Shown here: piece by piece, positions 17,122 through 27,405 of the stretch | Numbering within the stretch: the stretch's first letter is position 1 | Layout: every line of letters starts with the position of its first letter | Assembly: GCA_036003045.1 (NCBI GenBank) | Contig: DASYSS010000014.1 | Location: 1 to 62,953, forward strand | Length of the DNA stretch: 62,953 bases | Origin: Gemmatimonadaceae bacterium | GTDB taxonomy: Bacteria; Gemmatimonadota; Gemmatimonadetes; Gemmatimonadales; Gemmatimonadaceae | Direction: 5' to 3' | The notes under the pieces: model-generated | Told to the model about the DNA's origin: nothing | The model's input: only the letters and a program-made list of their open reading frames with translations | Database searches by the model: none | Position numbers and translations under genes: made by a program

Positions 17122-18618
17122 ATGATCAAGCGCGTTGCACTGCTGCTGTCGTTGTTGGTCACCAGTCTTGCGTCAGCCCAAGAACGCGACGTCGTCGTCA
17201 CCGGCGGGTGGCTGTTTGCGTCGACGGGCAACGCCCGCGTGAGAAACCCAGGAATTCTCATTCGCGCCGGTAAGATCTTGCGCGTCGGCGGCGACCTGTC
17301 GATCGCCGCGGCCGATGCAGAGCGCGTCGAGGTCGCCGACACCGAGACGGTCGTTCCGGGCTTTTTCGATCTCCATGCGCATTACGCCATGGATCTGTTC
17401 AACGCCGGTCGAAAGGACGAGACGGTCGCGTATCCTCCGCTGTTCATCGCCAACGGCGTCACGTCGACATTCCCGGCCGGCGAAATGAACCCGGACGACA
17501 TGCGAGCCCTGCGCATCAAGATCGACAACGGCGAGCTTGTCGGTCCGCGTCTCATGAACTCCGGACCGTACTTCGGCACCGCGCGCCCGAATTGGAATCG
17601 CGAGATCACCCGCGATCAGATCTATGCCGAGATCGACCATTGGGCGGAGCTGGGGGTCAAGGGAATCAAGACCAAGGGCATTACGCCCGACGAGCTCAAG
17701 GCGGTGATCGAGCGCGCGCACCTTCACGGACTGACCGTGACGGGTCATCTCGACTCCGGCAATCGAAGCAGCGTCAATCCGCGCGACGCGATCGTCATGG
17801 GCATCGATCGCATCGAGCATTTCATGGGCGGTGATGCCTTCACCCCCGACAAATCCGCGTACGCCTCGTACGAGGACATGACGTTCGATACGCCGGCCTT
17901 CAAGAAAATCGCCGCGTTGTTCATCACGCATCACGCGTACTTCGACGCCACCTTGAGCACCTATGGTATGTACGGCGCCAAGGACACCATCCTCACCGAG
18001 TACTACGCGGGTGACGAGCGCCGCTTCCTGACGCCGTACATGCGCGAGGTGCTCGCCAAGCGTCCGCCCCGCACCAACAACAAGCAGTTCGAGAAGATCT
18101 ACTACGTGAAGCGAAAAGAGATCAAAGCATTCTTCGATGCCGGCGGCGGGGATCTCATGACCCTCGGCACCGACCACCCGAGTTGGGGCGAGTGGTTCAC
18201 CCCCTTCTCCGCGGCGCGTGAGATGTACGCGTATTCGGCGTCGGGCATCCCGAACTGGCAGATACTCAAGATCGCGACGATCAACAGCGCGCGGGCCATG
18301 GGGTTTGGCGACCGCCTCGGCACGATCGAAGCCGGCAAGTGGGCCGATCTCGTCGTCCTGCGCGGCGACCCGCTGCAAGACATCAAGCGTGTGCGCAATC
18401 CGCGCGTCGTCATCAAGGCCGGACGGGTCTACGATCCGGCAACGCTGCTCAAATCCGCCGAAGGTAAGATCGGTCCGGCGAGCGCCGCCGATACCGCCGC
18501 CTGGGCGCCCACACCTCGCACCGGCCGCCGCGGCGGCCCGTCGCCGGATTGGAGAGCAATGGTTCAGCGCGCGGCTGAAACGATCGTCATCCGAATGAGG
18601 TGGTCGAGTCGCGGATAA
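17122..18618 (+). CDS. Secreted amidohydrolase
   Basis: A 498-residue protein with a cleavable signal peptide (VALLLSLLVTSLASAQ). The amidohydrolase barrel shows the HxH metal pair (DLHAHYAMD), a lysine-containing strand (GVKGIKTKG), histidines in VTGHLDSGN and IEHFMGG, and an aspartate in LGTDHPSW. The C-terminal part has the composite domain signature GTIEAGKWADLVVLRGDPL. The enzyme should hydrolyse an amide, cyclic amide or peptide-like bond in the periplasm with one or two metal ions, like imidazolonepropionase/prolidase relatives. Its last 55 bases overlap the convergent cyclophilin gene; the final 15 residues may be a readthrough extension past a domain that already looks complete. Confidence 0.9.
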   Translation: MIKRVALLLSLLVTSLASAQERDVVVTGGWLFASTGNARVRNPGILIRAGKILRVGGDLSIAAADAERVEVADTETVVPGFFDLHAHYAMDLFNAGRKDETVAYPPLFIANGVTSTFPAGEMNPDDMRALRIKIDNGELVGPRLMNSGPYFGTARPNWNREITRDQIYAEIDHWAELGVKGIKTKGITPDELKAVIERAHLHGLTVTGHLDSGNRSSVNPRDAIVMGIDRIEHFMGGDAFTPDKSAYASYEDMTFDTPAFKKIAALFITHHAYFDATLSTYGMYGAKDTILTEYYAGDERRFLTPYMREVLAKRPPRTNNKQFEKIYYVKRKEIKAFFDAGGGDLMTLGTDHPSWGEWFTPFSAAREMYAYSASGIPNWQILKIATINSARAMGFGDRLGTIEAGKWADLVVLRGDPLQDIKRVRNPRVVIKAGRVYDPATLLKSAEGKIGPASAADTAAWAPTPRTGRRGGPSPDWRAMVQRAAETIVIRMRWSSRG

Positions 18619-19337
18619 TGCGCGTCGAACCACGCATTGCCCCCGACGATCGCTTCACCCTGGTTGCCCGCGCGCACGCCGCCGCCCGACGTCTCGCCAT
18701 AGCCCGAGTACAGGCTGTCGACGACGTCCATCCCTTGAACGATTGTGCCGAGTGGCGCGAAGCCCTGGCCGTCCTGGACCAGATTGTCGCGCCGGCTGAT
18801 CGAGATCTCGACCGTCCGGTCGTTCGGCTTGCGCATCGCGTAGGTGAAGGTGCCGCGCGCGTTGTGCCCGCGCACGGAGTCGTCCTTGATGGGATGGCTC
18901 AACCACGTCACGGTCACCTGCGAATCGCGCGCGATGCCGAACTGCGCGATCCAGCCGGCATTGATCCGGCTAAAGCGTGAATCGTTGTAGTAACCGGCGC
19001 GCACGAGGTTGTAGAAGTGATCGACACCGATCGGCGCGAGCGCGCGCACGAGTTCCATCGTGAATGGGCCGCGGGTCGTCTCGACGCGAACACGAAACGT
19101 TTCCGGGGCCTGCGCGAGCCAAAACGGGTCCTCGGGATGGAGCAGCGGACTGTTGGCAGGCGTCGACGGCGGCGTTGCGGGAATGACCGGATGTCCCGGA
19201 AGCGTGGGCACCGCGGTGCCGGTCGCCCAGACGTCGGCGGCGGTGTTCAGCTTGGCCGGCCCGGCCGAATTCGCCACGGTGGCGCACCCAACCATAGCGA
19301 TGACGGCGACACTGGCCAGGAAACGAGGTAAGTGCAT
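18564..19337 (-). CDS. Cyclophilin-type peptidyl-prolyl isomerase lipoprotein
   Basis: A 257-residue protein from the ATG at 19337. The signal peptide ends in a lipobox (AMVGCAT). After a Pro/Thr linker the cyclophilin fold begins: VRVETTRGPFTMEL, DHFYNLVRAGYYNDSRFSRI, QFGIARD, and GFAPLGTIVQGMDVVDSLY. It should speed cis-trans isomerisation of prolyl bonds in folding envelope proteins. Some active-site positions differ from the human cyclophilin A consensus (the FxxxxxGGD loop is altered), so activity may be weak. A much longer open frame upstream is not supported because the lipoprotein signal fixes the start. Confidence 0.88.
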   Translation of the reverse strand: MHLPRFLASVAVIAMVGCATVANSAGPAKLNTAADVWATGTAVPTLPGHPVIPATPPSTPANSPLLHPEDPFWLAQAPETFRVRVETTRGPFTMELVRALAPIGVDHFYNLVRAGYYNDSRFSRINAGWIAQFGIARDSQVTVTWLSHPIKDDSVRGHNARGTFTYAMRKPNDRTVEISISRRDNLVQDGQGFAPLGTIVQGMDVVDSLYSGYGETSGGGVRAGNQGEAIVGGNAWFDAHYPRLDHLIRMTIVSAAR

Positions 19338-19548
19338 CGGTGGAGAATGCGCATCGCTTGGCTCGCGTTCAATACCCGATTGGCGCGACGCGTTCGTGCA
19401 GCATACGTTAGCGGCACGGCGTGCAGGACGCCGCCAGTCCGCGGAAAGGCCCGAGACCACCTGAGAGAATTCGAAGACGACACGGTTCTTCACGAACCTC
19501 CTTCGCCCGATGGAGCGGACTCCGGGCATTCCGTCGAGGAGGTTTGTC

Positions 19549-20793
19549 ATGAGCAACCGTCACTTTCCCGTCCATCCCAACCTTCGCCAACTCAAGAATC
19601 AGGCGAAGGATCTGCTCCGCGGCATTCGGCGCGGCGATCCCGACGCGATCGGCGATCTTCAGCAACACCATCCGGAGCAGCCGGATGCGGCCGACGCGAA
19701 GCTTGCCGACGCGCAGCTCGCGCTCGCGCGCAGCTACGGGCTCCCGAGCTGGCCGCGCCTCGTCCTCGCCTGCGAGGTGACCGACGCCATCTGCCACGAC
19801 CGCGTGTCGCGACTGCGCGAGCTCATGATCAAACATCCGAGCTTGCTCACCGAGTCCGCACGCGGAACGGTGGGCGAGAACTGGGGTCCGCCGATGTCGT
19901 ACGCGGCGAACCTGGGACGCACGCGCATCATCGAGATGCTCCGCCAGCTTGGCGCCGCGGATCTCGATCACGCGTTCGATCGCGCGTGTCTCCAGGGCGA
20001 GTTGGCTGCGGCGCAGCAGCTTTACGCCATGGGCGCGCGGCCGAAGCCCACCGCCCTCTTGGGGCCGGCCGAAACTCTTACCCCCAATGGCATGGCGTTC
20101 CTGCTCGAGCACGGGGCGGACGCGCGGTATGTCCCCGACGACGGCGGCACGCCAGCGGCGCTGGTGCTCGAGACGTATGTGCGCGGACCCGAGGGAAAGC
20201 ACGCATGCCTGGAGCTGCTCGCGCAGTACGGCGTTGAACTGCCGGACACGCCCACGATGGCACTCCATCGCGGACGCATCGACTTGCTCGAGGCGCACCT
20301 CGGCCGCGATCCCAAGCTCCTCTCGCGCGTCTTCTCACACGCCGAGATCTACCCCCAGTCCATCGGATGTCACACCGACGAATCGCTCGCGCTCAACACC
20401 AGGCCGATCGGCGGCGCCACACTCCTCCACCTGTGCGTCGACTACGACGAGATGGCGATGGCGCGTTGGCTGCTCGCCCACGGTGTGGACGTGAATGCCC
20501 ACGCGGAGGTGGGGGCGGACGGGTTCGGTGGACACACCGCGCTGTTCGGCTGTGTCGTCGCGCAATCGCAGCGCATGCGGAAAACGGACGATTTTGCGGC
20601 GCTCTTACTCGATCACGGCGCCGACCCGAACGTGCGCGTCTCGCTGCGCAAGCAGCTGCGCTTCGTGGGCGACGAATTGATGCACGAGTATCGTGACGTG
20701 ACGCCACTGTCGTGGGGCGCGAAGTTTCACGATCGCGAGTTCGTGAGCGAAAAGGCGATGCGGCTCGTCGAGACACGCGGCGGCAGAGCATAG
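19549..20793 (+). CDS. Ankyrin-repeat-like protein
   Basis: A 414-residue protein. GGAGG lies just upstream of the ATG at 19549, which decides this start over an earlier in-frame one. There is no signal peptide, so it is cytoplasmic. Residues 1-70 are helical (LKNQAKDLLRGIRRGD) with SYGLPSWPRL, a motif common at the start of bacterial ankyrin-like proteins. Ankyrin-type repeats follow, for example GMAFLLEHGADARYV, MARWLLAHGVDVNAHA and ALLLDHGADPNVR. Such proteins mediate protein contacts; the partner is unknown. Confidence 0.85.
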   Translation: MSNRHFPVHPNLRQLKNQAKDLLRGIRRGDPDAIGDLQQHHPEQPDAADAKLADAQLALARSYGLPSWPRLVLACEVTDAICHDRVSRLRELMIKHPSLLTESARGTVGENWGPPMSYAANLGRTRIIEMLRQLGAADLDHAFDRACLQGELAAAQQLYAMGARPKPTALLGPAETLTPNGMAFLLEHGADARYVPDDGGTPAALVLETYVRGPEGKHACLELLAQYGVELPDTPTMALHRGRIDLLEAHLGRDPKLLSRVFSHAEIYPQSIGCHTDESLALNTRPIGGATLLHLCVDYDEMAMARWLLAHGVDVNAHAEVGADGFGGHTALFGCVVAQSQRMRKTDDFAALLLDHGADPNVRVSLRKQLRFVGDELMHEYRDVTPLSWGAKFHDREFVSEKAMRLVETRGGRA

Positions 20794-20836
20794 CGTCCAC
20801 CCGCTAAGCAACCATCCGCCGCGCGCCAGGGCAGGT

Positions 20837-21140
20837 TCAGTAAGATATGCGCGCGATCACGTTCATGAGCGGGAGCGCGCCGACGCGAGTCCCTTCGAGA
20901 CGCTTTTGCTCGATCCCCCCATCGAGTCGGCCGTCGTGCGTTCCGATTTCCATGGTCACGAGCGCGCCGCGCTCGGTGGAGGCGTGGTCCTCGTCCCTTC
21001 CCCACCATGGGCCGACGCCCAGGCGCGCGTAGTAGTTCCAGCCTCCCAGAGAGACGTGCGCGTCTCCGGCGACCGTCACTGCATTGAATCTTGTCAACGC
21101 CTGAGTGCAGTTCCCGATACAGTTCTCGTTGCACCCAAAC
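20837..21140 (-). pseudogene. Remnant of an outer-membrane barrel protein
   Basis: The minus-strand frame ending at TGA 20837-20839 reads like a barrel C-terminus: DAHVSLGGWNYYARLGVGP, then a strand ending NVIARISY. Upstream is a Cys-rich patch (CNENCIGNC). No start codon or signal peptide is found before it meets the end of the neighbouring barrel gene at 21189. I take it as the 3-prime part of a decayed tandem paralogue. Confidence 0.45.
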
Positions 21141-21188
21141 AACGCACGTTGATCGCGATGAGACTGAGCAGAGTTGCCAGCGCGCGGC

Positions 21189-21779
21189 TCAAGGCAAGCG
21201 CAGGCCGAGGGTGATCGGAACGAAGCGAAGCGGCGTTCCTGCGAGGCTTTGATAGCGTGCTTGCGTACAGGCCACCACGCGCGCGAACGACGCTTCCAGG
21301 CCAACCGCCGCGTCCGAGCCGTTAAACCAGCGAGTCGGCTCGTTGAGCGTGAACGTCGACGCAGGCGAACTGCGCGAATGAAGCCAGTAACTGCCGACAC
21401 CAACGAGGGCGTACGGGCGCACGGCCGTGTGGAGATTTGGAGCGCGGAGCGCGAGGTTCGCCGATGCCGAAAACAATCCGCTGACGGTTCGCTCGGAGGC
21501 GATAACGTTGCCGGCGAGATCTGTCGCCGCAGCGGTCGTGCTACCGAGGCTCTGATATCCGCCGTCCACCCGTATGGCGATCCAAGCCAGCGGCGTCCGA
21601 AACTCGGCAAGCCCGCCAAGCTGATAGCCGCGCTTGAATGCTTGCGCGCTTCCGGCTGGGGCGCTCCAACCGCCCTCGACTCCCAGCGACACCGGCCTCG
21701 AAGAGCTCTGGGCTGGAGCAACGGCGAGGGCGACGCTGCTGAGAAGGAACGTGATGAGTGCGGTGCGTGTCGCCGGCAT
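21189..21779 (-). CDS. Outer-membrane beta-barrel protein
   Basis: A 196-residue protein with a signal peptide (ALITFLLSSVALAVAPAQ). Alternating hydrophobic strands follow (VSLGVEGGWSAPAG, ANLALRAPNLHTAVRPYALVGVGSYWL) and the chain ends ITLGLRLP. This matches small eight-stranded OmpX/OmpW-like barrels of the outer-membrane-protein beta-barrel family. A remnant of a similar protein lies directly downstream. No ligand can be assigned. Confidence 0.75.
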   Translation of the reverse strand: MPATRTALITFLLSSVALAVAPAQSSSRPVSLGVEGGWSAPAGSAQAFKRGYQLGGLAEFRTPLAWIAIRVDGGYQSLGSTTAAATDLAGNVIASERTVSGLFSASANLALRAPNLHTAVRPYALVGVGSYWLHSRSSPASTFTLNEPTRWFNGSDAAVGLEASFARVVACTQARYQSLAGTPLRFVPITLGLRLP

Positions 21780-21949
21780 TGCGATCCTTGGCTATACTCA
21801 CATAACGGTCGGACGCGGCGTCGCGTCATCGCAAGTTGATTTAGAATATCAGGAACACGACAGCGCAAGTAGACAATGCAGCGCGTTCCGCAACGGCCCG
21901 CCGTGTGTGTGACCTCTGATCTTGGCTAACGATTCACTCCGGAGCAACG

Positions 21950-22618
21950 ATGCATCTGTTTCGTCGGTGCCGGTCCGCTTTCACTGTTGCACCGCCGTCT
22001 TTCGTGCATGTGAGCGTGTGCGCCATCGTGCTGGCGGGCGCGCTCGGTCGCGCGGCGGACGCTCAGACTTCTTCCACGAAGTCCGAGGTTCGCGTGTTCT
22101 TCGGCTACGAGAATCAGCGCGCCGATCTCACGCCCACCTCACTCAGTACGCTCGACGGCGTCGCAGTGTCGCTCGAGCGATTGGTCCCCCCGGACCCTGG
22201 GTCGCTCATCCTCGATATTCGAGGCGGGTATCGGTCGGGCTCTTTCCCCGGTGAGTGCGAAGCACTTCCGACGCCGCCGTGCGTTCCGCCGACCCTTCAC
22301 TCGACGAACGTTCAGTTCTTGCTGCTCGGCGGGATTCGAGGAAGCGTAAATGTTCGCGGAGGCCGGGTGTTCTTCGACGGCCTCGGGGGCGCCGGGTATT
22401 GGAGCGCCTCGACAACGGGAAGCGGCTTCATCATCGGAGGCAATGAATCCCAGTGGTCGCCGGCGGTGGAGGGCGGAGCGGGTTTCGACGCCAGGATTCG
22501 ACCGCGCCTCGACGCGCGCGTGCGCGCATCGCTGTTGTTTACCGACTTCGACGACGAGATCTGGCAAACGTGGCGTCACCACCTTGGCTTGTCGGCCGGC
22601 ATCGTGCTGCGGCCTTGA
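21950..22618 (+). CDS. Outer-membrane beta-barrel protein
   Basis: A 222-residue protein whose ATG at 21950 has GGAG seven bases upstream. The signal peptide ends at LGRAADAQ. The mature chain has amphipathic strands (VRVFFGYENQRADL, LILDIRGGYRSGSF, FLLLGGIRGSVNVRGGRVFF, ARVRASLLFTDFDDE) and ends in GLSAGIVLRP. One disulfide is possible in CEALPTPPC. It is divergent from the other barrel gene. It fits the general bacterial outer-membrane barrel family; function unknown. Confidence 0.75.
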   Translation: MHLFRRCRSAFTVAPPSFVHVSVCAIVLAGALGRAADAQTSSTKSEVRVFFGYENQRADLTPTSLSTLDGVAVSLERLVPPDPGSLILDIRGGYRSGSFPGECEALPTPPCVPPTLHSTNVQFLLLGGIRGSVNVRGGRVFFDGLGGAGYWSASTTGSGFIIGGNESQWSPAVEGGAGFDARIRPRLDARVRASLLFTDFDDEIWQTWRHHLGLSAGIVLRP

Positions 22619-22625
22619 TGGTCGG

Positions 22626-24415
<1,790 letters not shown>

Positions 24416-24419
<4 letters not shown>

Positions 24420-26602
24420 CGAGCACCTCCGGGCGTCATGACCTCGGGCCGCAAGTTCTGCTTGAAGAACGCATCCACTCGCTGCCACGCGTCGCGCACC
24501 ACGAAGCTCCGGTCGAAGTAGTGATACTCTCCCGGATAGACCATGAAGCTCGCGAGGTCGCCTTTCCCAGCTTTGAGCAGATGGTCCATCAGCAGCACCG
24601 AATGAATGAACGGCACGTTGACGTCCGCCGTGCCGTGCAAGATCAGGAGCGGATGCTGGATCTGATCGACGTGTGACATTGGTGCCGCCTTCGCGTAGAC
24701 CTCGGGGTGTTCCTGCGGCGTCCCGATGCGGCTGGTCGTCCAACCGCCGTGGTATGGGTCGTCGTAGTATAGCGTGTAGTCGGCGACACCCGCGACGTCC
24801 ACCGCCGCGCGGAACCACGTCGGCTCCTGCGTGATCGCGAGCAGCGTGAAGAAGCCGCCGTAGCTCAGGCCCCACACGCCGATGCGATCGTTGTCGACGT
24901 AGCCGAGGGTCTTGAGATACGTGGCGGCCATACGCGCGTCTTTGGCGTCGTTCCCACCGACGTCCATGTAGACGTCGTTTCGCCAATCGCGGCCGTAGCC
25001 GATGCTGCCCCGATAGTCAGGCGCGATGACGACGTATCCCTGTTGCAGCAGGTATTGATGAAACTCGTAATACACGGCCTCGTTGCGATCGGTGTGCCAG
25101 CCATCGTAGTTCTGGTTCACGCCGTCTGGATGAATCCACACGACCGCCGCGTGCTTCTTGGTGCGGTCGAGATTCTTCGGCACGAAGAGCCACGCCGGCA
25201 CCTGTTTCCCGTCCGGGCCTGGATAGTGGATGAGCTCGGGCGCGACGAGCTGCGACTTGTCGATGCCCGCCGGCATCGACGAGGTCAAACGCGTCACCTT
25301 TGCGTTCGCGCCGGCCTCGGCGACGTAGAGATCGGCAGAGTTCTGAGAGTCGGTGTGCTGAAAAAGGAGACGCTTGTCGTCGGGTGACCACTGCGGGGCA
25401 GTGTTGGTTCCACTGCCTGACGTGACCGCGACGATCGTCGCGGTGGCCGGATCGTCGCCGACCGTCGCGACCTCGATCTGACGCGTGCCGGGTTTGGCGG
25501 CCGTGTTCGCGTCCCACGCGATCCGCTTGCTGTCGTGCGACCACACGGCGCGCCAATGCTCGCCTGGCGTTTTCGTGAGCTGAACCGGCGTGCCGCCGGT
25601 CGCCGGCACGACGTAGATCTGATCCCAGCCTGTGACGTCGCTCGTGTACAACAGCCACCGCCGGTCGGGCGAGATGGCGTTGTTGGTCGTGTTGACGGAA
25701 CTGAAAAACTTCGCGGCCGTGTCCACATGAAGAATCACCGGCGGGCCACCGTTGGCGTCGACGGACTCGGTCGTTCGCGTGAGCCCATTGTTCGAAGTTC
25801 GCGTCACGAGCGTATGCGTCGCATCGAGTCGCGCGCCGCCTCGACCGAAACCCCCAACCGCTGCACCCGCCAGCTGTGTGGTCGGTCCACCGGCTGCCGG
25901 AACCGTGTACGTCGTGCCGCCGCGGCCTCCCCCACCGCGACCGCCTTCGGTCGCGACGAAGATCAACTTCGGGCCGATCTCTGGCGGCGACGCGTAGTGT
26001 TGAATCGGTCCGCCGGCGCCGCCGCCAGCCGTATAGGTGAGGCTCTCGCCGTCGGAGGTCCACGCCGGCGTGCCGATGATGCTGTCGGAGTGCGCGACCG
26101 TCCGATCGGTGTTCGACGCGATGGTATGGACGACGAGATCGAAGCCACGTGCGACGTTCGCGACGAACGCCACACGCTCGCCGTTTGGCGAGAGCGAGAA
26201 GGCCCGCCCGTGCACGGCCGACGGCCACGCGGCCTGTGGCGTACCGCCTTTCACTGAAACGGCAAGCAGGCCACCGTCCCGCGGAAAGAAGAAGGTCTGC
26301 CCGTCTCTGCTCCAGAAACTCCCGGCACCACCCTGCCCGTCAGGATAGCTCGTCAACGCGACGGCCGGCCCGCTTCCGTCGGCCGGCGCGGCCCACACAT
26401 TGTTGACGCCTCCGTCGTCGTACGTGAACCAGATGTGGCTGCCGTCGGGCGTCCACTGGTGCCCCGATGGATGCTTGATCTGAATGAGCTGATCGATCGT
26501 CAGCCTCGACGCGGATCGGGTGGGGGGCTTGGGAGTCTGCGACTCAACCGCACCCGCGAGCAGCCCCATGGCGGGAAGCGCGAGCAGCCGGGATGTATGC
26601 AT
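24416..26602 (-). CDS. Secreted prolyl oligopeptidase-family (S9) peptidase
   Basis: A 728-residue protein with a signal peptide (LLALPAMGLLAGAVES). The N-terminal two thirds form a WD40-like beta propeller with TolB-type repeats (HQWTPDGSHIWFTY, TAPQWSPDDKRLLF). The C-terminal alpha/beta hydrolase has its serine in GLSYGG, aspartate in HGTADVNVPF and histidine in YPGEYHYF. It should cut short peptides, often after proline, outside the cytoplasm. The loop GGRGGGGRGGTTY within the propeller is a low-complexity insert shared in style with other exported proteins in this window. The stop overlaps the gamma-glutamyltransferase start, so the two are translationally coupled. Confidence 0.94.
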
Positions 26603-26901
26603 GCCGCAACACTACTTCAAAGGCATCCGTTCGTCGACTACCGGCCGGCGCCGCTCGATCTGAGTGGGCGAGCGGACTCTGCTCATCGATACCACTCCGC
26701 GCTCACTCGCGTAGTCGATCCGTCGCCGGCACGATCGCCCACAGACCCCGTGACTGATCGCCACCGAAGTTGCCCCCAACGGTCGTGGACATTCATCAGA
26801 CTCACACCGCTTCGGCCCCCGCCGAGTCGGCGCAGCGCGCGTACCGCACGCTCGGTCACTTCTCGCGCGACAGCCCCGTCGACGATGTGCACTATCTACG
26901 C
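26603..26901. other. Divergent intergenic region without a recognised element
   Basis: About 300 bases between the S9 peptidase and the cytochrome P460 genes, which point away from each other. Promoters for both must lie here, but I find no confident -35/-10 pair. An open frame upstream of the P460 ATG adds 44 residues without homology and is not counted. Confidence 0.3.
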
Positions 26902-27399
26902 ATGCCGAACACCACACACACCCGGGCACGCGCCGCTGTCGCCCTCACGAGTCTTTCGCTCGTAGTCGCATTCGCGGCACCGCGCTTCATCGGAGTCCCA
27001 TACCCGACCGGATTCCGCCAATGGACGCACATCAAGTCCATGGTGGTGTTGCCATCGAGCCCCGCGTTCTCGACCGGCGGCGGCATGCATCACGTCTACG
27101 CGAATGCCGCGGCGATGGGCGGCTTCTCATCGGGACACTTTGCGGACGGCTCGATCCTCGTGTTTGATCTCTTGAAGGCCTCGGAGAACGCCGGCGTGAT
27201 CGCGAGCGGCGACCGCGAACGGCTCGACGTGATGGTCAAAGACTCGAGACGTTACGCGGCCACGGGCGGATGGGGATTCGAGCGGTTCATGGGCAACGAC
27301 ACCACGCCGTCGCTCACGGAGGAGCATCGCAAGCTCTGCGTCGAATGCCACGACCAGCGAACGGATCATGACCGCGTGTTCAGCGCGTTCGTGCGATAG
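26902..27399 (+). CDS. Cytochrome P460-family protein
   Basis: A 165-residue protein with a signal peptide at the start (AAVALTSLSLVVAFAAP). YPTGFRQWTHIKSMVV and the central MHHVYAN and GSILVFDLLKA match the P460 fold, and the haem-attachment motif CVECH stands near the C-terminus. P460 proteins oxidise hydroxylamine or nitric oxide, or detoxify nitrogen species, using a cross-linked haem; the cross-linking lysine cannot be placed with certainty, so the exact reaction is open. It is periplasmic and stands alone, convergent with the ADOP gene. Confidence 0.82.
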   Translation: MPNTTHTRARAAVALTSLSLVVAFAAPRFIGVPYPTGFRQWTHIKSMVVLPSSPAFSTGGGMHHVYANAAAMGGFSSGHFADGSILVFDLLKASENAGVIASGDRERLDVMVKDSRRYAATGGWGFERFMGNDTTPSLTEEHRKLCVECHDQRTDHDRVFSAFVR

Positions 27400-27405
27400 A
27401 CTCCG

